From Aquatica leii (lineage: Eukaryota > Arthropoda > Insecta > Coleoptera > Lampyridae): 64,000 bases of DNA. How positions within the stretch are numbered: the stretch's first letter is position 1; every line of letters begins with the position of its first letter. Under the pieces are notes generated by a model that was given only the letters and a program-made list of their open reading frames with translations, did not search any database and was not told where the DNA came from. Location: positions 54,327,505 through 54,391,504 of the forward strand of contig CM069436.1 in NCBI GenBank assembly GCA_035610365.1, read 5' to 3'. Below are positions 55,900 to 64,000 of the stretch, piece by piece. A program made the position numbers and the translations under genes.

Positions 55900-58745
55900 T
55901 TTTGACGTACCTTATAATGAACTAAAAATCAATTGCTTAATGTAATGGTGTATTGATTTTTTACACAAAAACTTTACAACCTTGATTTACTATTGTAAAT
56001 GACTATACAGCGTTTCAAAAATATTGGGTTTGTATGTAGTCATTTTAGTCAAATAAAGCAATAACAGTCTTATGAAATCTTTTGCAAAAACAATAAAAAG
56101 TACTATTGGGATACATAATAATTGTTATCTATATATATTGCAATGTTTTTAAAAAAATACATAGTTTTTACTTGAAGAGATATTATCACAGTCGATTGAT
56201 TGACTCTTGATAATTTGGTATTATGTTTTTTTTTATATATATTTTGTTATTACTAAATAATAGTCTTAAGTAGCATTTCACATAAACGGTAGTATAATTG
56301 TACTGCATTTACCAGGCTTATCCGTAAAGTTGAACAAGCGGCAGCTTAGGAGCCCGCGGACTAGAGGAATAGATCAAAGAATTTTTTGTTAGTCAGTAAA
56401 TACATACACGGTGTATCTATTTCCTTTGAAGATTTGGTCTAAAGTTACCCAGTTTTGAGATATTTGCAATTAAAGTTTTGAGACCGGTCCTGACTATCTA
56501 AACAAATGGAAATTGATTGTTGATTGTAACTATATGCGGTAAATGATGGATGTGAATGCTGTAAAATCCGTGAAACGTATTGATGTATTGTTTTCTTTAA
56601 TTTTCCATCATCTACAAAATCGATTGTTAATAAAATAATTAAAGCACCTTGTGTACACGATCACGTTTATTTTTGGTTATAACCAAAACAAGACTTCAGA
56701 TAATTAAATGCAAAATTCAGCTTTCTTAGAACTGAGTTTGACAATCTGATTTATTTTTGTCTTGATGTTTTAGCGGATTTCTTTAGTTGATGCTAAGTTG
56801 TTCGATAACGTTATTTTGCATTTATTTTTGTTTTTGGTGTTAGCAAATCGCTGAGAAAAAATTTGCACTTCTTAGAACAGTTTATTTTTATTCGTGGTGT
56901 CAATAACTTTAGGAGACTACTGGTCCGTAATTTACGATTTATTTTGCTAAAAACTTGGATTTTTTAAAATGTTTTAATGGAACTTTTATTTTGACATTTT
57001 TTGCTTATTTTTATGCTCTAGTTTCATCTGCCAAAATAAATACTCGTTAATCAGATACACCTTGTAATTCGGTGGACTTAATGACGCAATAAGCAACATT
57101 AAACATGCAGTGCAGTGAGTGTTTGTCTTTAACATAAATATTTGTTGGTGTTGTGTCAAATCTAAAAAACTTGACCTGCGATAAAATAATTGACCAGTTT
57201 GCAAAAGCTAAGTTAAAAAAAAACTTTTTTGATCGTTGTGCCTACACCTACCCTACTATGTTTTAGTTATGTTTATTTTTGTTACATTTTAAAGTTTTAT
57301 TTATGTTTATTTGTTTGTTTGTTTTACATTTTAATAGACTTTGCTTTTCAAAATGTAATTGCAATTATAAAATATGAAAAAATCTGTTTGTGTATTTTAT
57401 AGAAATTTACGTGTAGTATTAATCGTGAGCTAAACGAAGAGTAAAGCGGCCCGAACAAAATTCGCTTGAGACCCCATAATATCTAAAACCGGCGCTGGAT
57501 TTGCAGTGCAGTTGTGTAGTGTAGCCTTGCGCATTTGATTCTGTATTTTAATAATATATTGAACTATTTTTTTGACTAGGGACATTTTAAATTTATCTTA
57601 CTGAAATTAGTATCAATAATTGACAATTAGATACAAAATTAAGTAGTTTTTATAAAGTGAAACTATTAACAAATATGACAATCGTTTTCTTTTTTGTCAG
57701 TCATTTTGGTTACTGGTCTGTCGAATTTGAAGTAAAGGCCGAGGACGAGCATTAAATTCTAAACGTGTAAACTATTATAATTTTTTAATGTCTTGTACCA
57801 CCGTCATTATGAAACAAAAACGATAAGTCGTCTCTTACAAATGAATATTATCGATCAACTAAGAAAATTGACTTAAAGTTTGTCGATGTAATAAGAAATG
57901 TGAATTCCAGCATCTGTTTTACGCACACGTACTGCGAAGATAATGGTAAATGACGTAAGTCACGTAAGTATTGCACTGAGTAGGTGGCCCGGCTCAAGAC
58001 CGCACGAAAGCATTTAAACATGTACTTATCTTCTTTTTTAATTCGTACGTGTCAGCCTAAATGAGGTAGAGATCATTTCACGACTAAAGAACCGCAAGGT
58101 GCGCGTCGGATAAATTCGGAGTTTGACGATCATGCAAAATAAATTCTAGCTAAAAACATCTGCTGTAAACAATGTACATTAACTGTAATAGTTTATCTTT
58201 AATTTTACTGTAAAATAAATCTATTCAAGACGATTAATATAATATAAAAAAATATAAAATACGAAGATAGAGTTTGTAACAACTTGTGCAATAAATGTAG
58301 ACACCTCAAACGCCGTATGAAAAGTGCAAACGTTTTTTAGTTAGCTAGTGTACTGAAATTCGGAACAAAATTGGTTTCTGCGCGGCGGTTATTTAGTCTT
58401 GAAATGAACTCTATAATATGAGCCTCGGGTAAATTCGCAAGGTTTCATATCCGTTTAAATTGACAATTATTGAAACGCATGAAATTCAAACGCTGATAGT
58501 TTGATTTAAACGCAAATTTTCTGTAATTTTAGTTAATAAAATAACTTTTTTTGGAGGGTCATTGACCAAATGACCTAATAAAAAAGCTGCCACTGATAAA
58601 ATCTATGATAGAATTCAAAATATAAAACTTGCCCGCGCAAATTGTTTTTGTTGATCGATAGTCGTAAGCGTGTACTGTAAAAACACTTGCATACATACAG
58701 TATACATTATATGTATATTTACAGAATGTGCTAATAATATTGGAT
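55900..58745. other. No gene recognised
   Basis: AT-rich intergenic DNA about 2.8 kb long, with nothing identified on either strand. Confidence 0.3.
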
Positions 58746-58749
58746 ATAT

Positions 58750-58960
58750 ACAGGGTGTTCGTTCATTTTTGAATTCAAAATACTAATGTTAAATTGTTCT
58801 ATGTCGTATGTTTTCAGAAATTTAGAATGTATTTTCCAACAGGATTTTTAAAATTTTATCTGATAGTAAGTCAATGAGCTCCATCGTGCATGTAAACTAT
58901 GTTATGGCGTATGTTCAATGGCATCATGTCAATAACTTGTTCCATTACATTAAGGTGCAA
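58750..58960 (-). mobile_element. Small Tc1/mariner relic
   Basis: The minus-strand reading VIDMMPLNIRHNIVYMHDGA at about 58,870-58,930 matches the region around the second catalytic Asp of DUF4817-type Tc1/mariner transposases. The plus strand carries ACAGGGTGTTCGTTCATTTT at 58,750, a plausible terminal repeat. The rest is deleted or unrecognisable. Confidence 0.45.
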
Positions 58961-59703
58961 AAGACAGAAAAAGCATTGGGAAATGTGACTGCATTCGATC
59001 TAATAAGGTCGGTTGAACGAACAGCTTTGAACAATAGTGAGTAGTCAGCAACGTTGGCAATTCCATTATATATAAATAGAATAAGTGGGTCAGTTAGGAT
59101 ACGGTTTTTAAGTTAGAGTTTTAAATGGCAGTTGTTGGTAGATAGTTAATGGTTGTGTTAATTAATTAAATGGTGAACAGTTAGGTAGTTAGTTGTCAGT
59201 TAATGTAATTGTAATTTTAAGAAATAAAAAGCAATTTAAATGAAGTGCCTCGGACAATCAACGACCCTGAGATTTATTATGCTCAACTAAACGTTAATGA
59301 AAAATCTTCTTTGATGACCACATTCTATAAGTCGATGCGGATTTTCATTTGCCTAGTACTGAAGATTATGAGTATTAAATATACCATCTCTGGTAAACAT
59401 AGATTTATCGCTCCAAAGAATACGTCGGGAAAGTCGACATGTTCTTGAATCGAATTTCAGATTGTGTGATTATGTTACAAAAATTTAATCGTAATATGTT
59501 GTCGCTATTTTAGAGAAGCTGAACTTTAGAAACGTGATATGGATGAAGCAGGTTTTCTTGTAGAACCACAAGTACGTTCACACCGTACGCCGATCCGTGC
59601 GAGACCGAGCTAAGCGGTTTCTTGCGAGTTTGAGCGATGCGAAGTGTTCATATACAAAGCGTTGTCCGGCTTGCAAAGATTCGAGTTAAAAGTAATTTTA
59701 AAA

Positions 59704-59995
59704 ATGGATGTAACACTTTTGATGTTATTATTGGAAAATTCATTAATCATAAAACGATTGAACCAAACAAGAAGGCATTAGACACACGAAATTAATGTGG
59801 GTAAATCAAAAATAGAGAATTTCATCACTTATTTACACAATTACCAGCAGAGTCAGAAAGATTTCGTAGTTATTTTCGTAGAAGCGAAAATACTATCAGA
59901 TATATTCTTGATAAAATACAGAGTCGGTTGCAGAGGCAAAATCCCAATTACCGGATGGCTGTTACTCCAACTGAAAAATTGGTAATTAATTTGAG
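59704..59995 (+). pseudogene. PIF/Harbinger transposase, first exon
   Basis: The ATG at 59,704 starts MDVTLLMLLLEN. An in-frame stop at about 59,780 precedes a HEINV block, and after a frameshift near 59,840 the exon reads ESERFRSYFRRSENTIRYIL, then LQRQNPNYRMAVTPTEKLVI. It ends at the donor GTATGT (59,996-60,001). This is the N-terminal helical part of HARBI1-like transposases. No catalytic exon follows before the opposed BESS protein. Confidence 0.7.
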
Positions 59996-60170
59996 GTATG
60001 TAAGCAATGTTTATATGTAATACAAAAACCATCAATATGTATAAAATATTTGTTTAATGTTTTATGTTTAATATTTGTGATGTAGGTAACAGATAAATAC
60101 AAAATTAAAACCAAAGAAATAATTCGAGTAAAAATAATCTTTATTCTAATTAAATACTGCTACTTACATT

Positions 60171-60828
60171 TTAAAAGTCTAATATTAATTTTAGAATGAT
60201 GTGTAAGATTGAATACAAGAGACTGACGCGACGCCGGGTATATTCTATATTTTGATTATTAACAGAATTAAAAGAATTATTAAAATGTTGGTCATTTTGA
60301 AAATTAGATGATATTTCAAAATAAATAAATTCTTGAATTTTAAATCTTATGTACATACATCTGACGCTCAGCGGACAGGCTACTTAATGGTTTTTTGAGA
60401 TAACAATCGTCGTCAGGTTCTGATATTTTTGAATTATGTAAATGCAATTCTGTTAATTTCATTTTCTTGCTTTCGATATCTACTAAAGCATCTATAGCAC
60501 TTCTTACCCTTTTCTTAATGGTGATGATTTTTGACGCATCTACAATTTCTTGTTCTTGATCATTTTGTAACTCTTGTATAATTTCGGTACTAATATCCGT
60601 AACACCTGGCACTTCGTCATTGGTTCCTGTTGCTGTTGCTGTATCGAGTTTTGGTTTTGTCTTGTCATTTTTCTCAGAGCTATTTGATTTTTTTAAAATG
60701 TCAAAACTTTTGAACCATATCTACGATGATTCGTGTGAGTCTTGACTACTTCCAGCATCATCTGATTTTCTTTTACCCAATTTTCTCAATTCGGTACAGG
60801 AATTAATTTTAGAAACTAGGAAAAACAT
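60171..60828 (-). pseudogene. PIF/Harbinger second protein, BESS-motif region
   Basis: From an ATG at 60,828, LGKRKSDDAGSSQDSHESS ends at a stop. The reading then continues NDKTKPKLDTATATGTNDEV, TIKKRVRSAIDALVDIESKK, DDDCYLKKPLSSLSAERQMY, a frameshift near 60,350, then VRFKIQEFIYFEIS. This is a BESS motif (acidic start, hydrophobic helix, basic helix) as in MADF-BESS proteins of Harbinger elements. It faces the transposase exon at 59,704-59,995, the same convergent layout as the 52-kb copy. Confidence 0.6.
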
Positions 60829-60964
60829 TGGACTTATTTGTAAGTTACTGTTTCTGCAATATGGACATAAGGTACTAATATTACCATTGGCAAGAAATAT
60901 TTAACAAGTGGTAATTGTTTTTATCCCAATAGGAGGTCCGGTGGTAGGCAAGAATTAATTTAGT

Positions 60965-61015
60965 TTGGATATGTATCGGCGACGTTTCGCAAACTAAAAT
61001 GTGTCTGCTTTTTCG
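60965..61015 (-). repeat. Penelope-like end motif (GCGAAACGTCGCC)
   Basis: Minus-strand reading CCGAAAAAGCAGACACATTT followed by a TAGTTT and GCGAAACGTCGCC. It shares GAAAAAG and CGAAACGTCGCC with the 248-bp element at 49.3-49.6 kb. Confidence 0.45.
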
Positions 61016-61091
61016 GACCTGTTGTTTATTGAAAAAACATAACACAGTAAGTACATATTCGTTAAAAATATTCATACTTACTATTATAGTA

Positions 61092-61313
61092 CAGGGGTGG
61101 CCAAGCTCCTTGATAGTCCGAGCCATTTTTCAAAGTTTGAAATTTTTTGCGAGCCGCAATTAAATACGTATTTAAAAAGACATTTTGAAACACATACGGA
61201 ACGACAATAATTTTTTAAAATATAATAACACAAAAATGAAAAGGGAACTCGGGTACATTTATCGAAAGCCACAAATAATCCTTCAAAGAGCCGCATTTGG
61301 CTTGCGCGCCGCA
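61092..61313. mobile_element. hAT-like MITE fragment, right end truncated
   Basis: It begins CAGGGGTGGCCAAGCTCC, a widespread hAT terminal sequence, with GAGCCGCA-type blocks inside (CGAGCCGCAATT near 61,150 and GAGCCGCATTTGG near 61,290). The expected mirrored end (GGCCACCCCTG) is missing, so the right terminus is lost near 61,313. No coding capacity and no target duplication. Confidence 0.6.
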
Positions 61314-61319
61314 TAGAAG

Positions 61320-61795
61320 GAAATTACTGTGGTTCCATTGGCAATCTCCAAGATATTCTAAACAATATTGAGTTCTTTTAGTAGCCCCGAAGGAACTGCG
61401 CCGTTTAAAAACAATATAATAATATAATTAACATAAAGAAGTATAAAGCGTTTAACTATATGAATATAGAAAACTATAAATTAGTACGGAAGGTAGAAAT
61501 TTGATTTAATGACAGCGAAAGTCAATGATCTATTGACAAGTAACGCCGTCAAAATCAAACTATAAAATAGGTTAAGAAAATTGTCGGTACAATTGTCCAA
61601 AACATCAGAACTAGCAGACAACTGTTTCGTTCTTTTGGAACTCGACAGCGCTAGGTTACACAGATGTGTTTCCACAACCATACCGACAAACAACCGTAGT
61701 CTTTTATATCTTGTAGACATTACCAACATATTTGTTATATACCACATATGATATGATATATAAAAAAAACTATAAATAAGTACACTCCCAAACAG
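61320..61795. other. No gene recognised
   Basis: AT-rich, nothing identified. Confidence 0.3.
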
Positions 61796-61799
61796 CAAC

Positions 61800-62130
61800 G
61801 TAAGGTTGTATCAAGATTGCAGCAAACTTATCGTGACAACTATAAAACTTGCAGCAATATCGTCATGACAAATTTGGAGGCTTGCAGCAAGTTTGCTGGA
61901 AGTTGACTAAGGAAGCAATAAAAAGCTTGTGACAACCTTGTTTCGACAAAATTGTAGCAATATTGTTATGTTTTGCCATGAGAAGGTTTGAATTTGCAGA
62001 AATGTTAGTCCCTTGTCATGACAAAGTTTAAAATCTGTAAAAATGCTATTGAAACATGTAATAGCAAGACTTACTTACAGACATATTAACGTTGCTTGTC
62101 ATGGAAATTTGTCAAATTTTCAGTAATATC
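61800..62130. repeat. Degenerate repeats of GCAGCAA / CATGACAA motifs
   Basis: Blocks of TTGCAGCAA and related TTGTAGCAA alternate with TCATGACAA and GTGACAAC at irregular 20-50 bp intervals (for example near 61,820, 61,850, 61,885, 61,940 and 62,020). It looks like an old minisatellite or a repeat-rich element end. No coding content. Confidence 0.45.
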
Positions 62131-62639
62131 ACTGTACTTTGAAGAGAGGTACAAAGAAAAACAAAAAATTATTTTTCTTATTGATACTGTAATTAAATAA
62201 AGACTTGTTTCTACAAAGTAGTTATAACTTTTTTCACCTTTTCACCTGTCCTATTCATCGCTCGGTTATTTGACCTGAAACATAAAACATAAATTTAAGA
62301 ATAACCTTAATTGCTGAATTGGTGGTAATGTTAAATAAGCATGCAAAACTTGAAATATTTAAAATATTATTATTGCACAATACACAACATACATTAATGG
62401 TCTCAATCTCGGTTACTAGTGTTTGCAAAACTATTTAAAATTTTTAATCGAATTAGTTATACAAACCAATACAAGCACTAAAATGCTATAATATATACTC
62501 ACATAAAAATTACACGATAAGTTAACAAAGAATTAAATAATAACGTAGTAGAATACAAACACCATGTAAATGACAAAAATGACTTTTATTAACATAAAAA
62601 TGACAAGAGATGCGCCGGTATTTATAGTTTAACTTTATT

Positions 62640-64000
62640 CATTGCCATTTGGCTTACAAATTTGGTCGTGTTGTCTATACATATATATTACATTTGCTTA
62701 TCCCTTCTCCCCCCTTAACTTTTTCCTCCTGCTCCATACTTCCTCCATCCATTCCGCTCCTTTTCCGTTTTCATCTAAGATATCCACTGTTTTCATCACC
62801 TCTTCTCTTAGTTCCCTGCATCTCTTTCTCATGTGGTTCAGATCTTCCGTTTCTTCTCCACATAGCCTGCACAACTTTTCTGGTTCTTCCTTCCAATATT
62901 TGTTCCCTAACTCCTCGTTACCACATCTGAACCTTGCCACCATTTTTTTCCTTTTGTTGCTTTTAATCTCACTGTCGTTTAAATATTCCGGCACCCCTTC
63001 ACCCTTGATATCTTTATAATTCCTATTATATCTGCTCTCTTTATCTTTGTCCATCTTTCTTGTTTTTCGATGTCTCTATCTCTCCTTATTATTTCTTCTC
63101 TTGTCCCTACCCCTCTTCTCTTAATCTCTCCACTTCTTCACTCGCGTACCCGTTTCTTTTGTAATACTCTTCTCTGCCCTCCTGCCCGTACTTCACTTTC
63201 CCTCCCTTTATCTCTTTCCAACATTCTTGCAGAATTTTGCAATCTGTTCTTTCCCTCACTTCTTCCTCGTATTTTATTGCTCTTTTTCCTGTCTCGATCC
63301 TTATTTTTTCTATCTGAACCTCCTCTCTCACAATATACCCCGGTGTATCCCTGTCCAATCCTAACACCCATCTCCAGTATTTTTCCTGTAGCCCCTCTAC
63401 CTCCCTCCACTCCTTCCAGCCCCATATTTCCGCTCCATACATTACCACCCCCTTTATTAATTTTTCGAACAGCAATTTTCTTTTTTTATATCCATCTTGA
63501 AAATTCTTTCCCCCACACCCCATACTTGTCCTATTAGCCTGTTTCCTTTCTTCACCCTTTCCTTTATGTGTTCTCCCTCTTTATTATCCTGTTTCATCGT
63601 GTAGCCCAGGTATGTAAATTCCTTCACTTGTTGCACTTTCTCATCACTCCATCTCCACTCCTCTCTTTTCCTTTTCCCCCCTCTTTTTCTAAATATCATT
63701 ATCTTTGTTTTCTCCGTGTTTACTTCCAATTCTTTTTTTTTCATATATTTTTCTAGCGTTTTCATTATCTCTTTCATTTCCTTTTCCTCCTTAGCCACCA
63801 GCACTATGTCATCCGCATACGCCAACGACCATACCTTAGCTTTCCCTCCCACTATCCCTCCTGTCTGTTGTCCTCTCATTGTCTCTTCCAGATCCCCCGT
63901 ATATACCGAGAACAGGCTTGGGCTCAGTGGACATCCCTGCCTCAACCCTCTCTTTGTTATGAATTTCTCACTCTCTTCCCCGTTCACTTTAACCCTGCTT
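62640..64000 (-). mobile_element. Non-LTR retrotransposon (I/R1-like LINE), 3' part of ORF2
   Basis: The element enters from the right edge. At 63,987-63,457: FITKRGLRQGCPLSPSLFSV (RT domain 4), VWSLAYADDIVLVAKEEKEM (catalytic YADD box), NTEKTKIMIFRKRGGKRK and FTYLGYTMKQDNKEGEHI. After a frameshift near 63,490: KRKLLFEKLIKGVVMYGAEI and YWRWVLGLDRDTPGYIVREE. After another near 63,080, a terminal Cys/His knuckle: CRLCGEETEDLNHMRKRCRE at 62,800-62,870. The stop is at about 62,698 and a short AT-rich 3' end follows. The coding strand is extremely purine-rich. The endonuclease part lies beyond the window. Clade placement is uncertain. Confidence 0.85.

Noticed and set aside
62642..63756. Several long plus-strand open frames rich in Leu/Ser/Pro/Phe
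   Set aside because: They are antisense shadows of the purine-rich LINE ORF2, and their composition mirrors the pyrimidine-rich strand.
1..64000. CRISPR arrays, rRNA genes, bacterial operons
   Set aside because: No regularly spaced direct repeats with unique spacers, no rRNA-like conserved blocks, and the gene structure is eukaryotic. tRNA genes were not scanned exhaustively and a short one could be missed.

Overview
The window reads as an AT-rich animal genome, almost certainly an insect. The evidence is split genes with very short introns (44-47 bp) and GT/AG borders, insect-type transposon families (piggyBac, pogo, PIF/Harbinger, BEL/Pao, Ty3/gypsy, copia, hAT, Tc1/mariner, Crypton-like, Penelope-like) and no bacterial gene organisation. 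A beetle-like genome is plausible, but the sequence does not prove the order. Most of the 64 kb is transposon debris and unassigned AT-rich DNA. Intact-looking host genes lie only at about 31.4-44.4 kb and 53.2-55.9 kb.

Left part (0-30 kb): decayed hAT (0.8-2.2 kb), Tc1/mariner (8.3-9.2 kb), a Penelope-like tail with a hammerhead-like motif (9.25-9.6 kb), a Crypton-like tyrosine recombinase (10.0-11.0 kb), a hAT zinc-finger exon (13 kb), piggyBac (14.9-15.9 kb), Ty3/gypsy (18.7-19.9 kb), and a BEL/Pao element whose reverse transcriptase has been deleted (22.7-24.6 kb). A non-autonomous hAT element with a perfect 8-bp target duplication follows at 24.7-25.06 kb. A structurally complete copia element sits at 25,448-29,965, with two 236-bp LTRs that look identical and a CCGTC target duplication, yet its coding region is broken.

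Centre (31-44.5 kb): the main host gene runs on the minus strand. A 1679-codon cysteine-rich exon (43,774-38,738) splices through a 47-bp intron to 38,690-38,501, then through a roughly 7-kb intron to 31,533-31,385. The spliced C-terminus reads as an ALMS motif, the hallmark of ALMS1/CEP295-type centrosomal proteins. This identification is mine from pattern recognition. The large intron has collected a gypsy gag fragment, a DUF7869-like fragment and a near-complete pogo element. A small cysteine-containing gene (44,103-44,441) is transcribed divergently from a 328-bp shared spacer.

Right part (45-64 kb): a second hAT-like MITE (45.66-46.25 kb), Tc1/mariner remnants (47.6-48.3 and 58.75-58.96 kb), a second BEL/Pao remnant (49.0-50.8 kb) interrupted by a 248-bp inverted-repeat element, and two PIF/Harbinger remnants (51.7-52.6 and 59.7-60.8 kb), each with a transposase exon opposed to a BESS-protein exon. 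A compact minus-strand cluster of three lineage-specific genes lies at 53.2-55.9 kb. The right edge holds the 3' part of an I/R1-like LINE. Nothing here amounts to a defence or metabolic system. The strongest biological leads are the ALMS-like gene, the clustered Cys-motif genes and the hammerhead/Penelope motifs.
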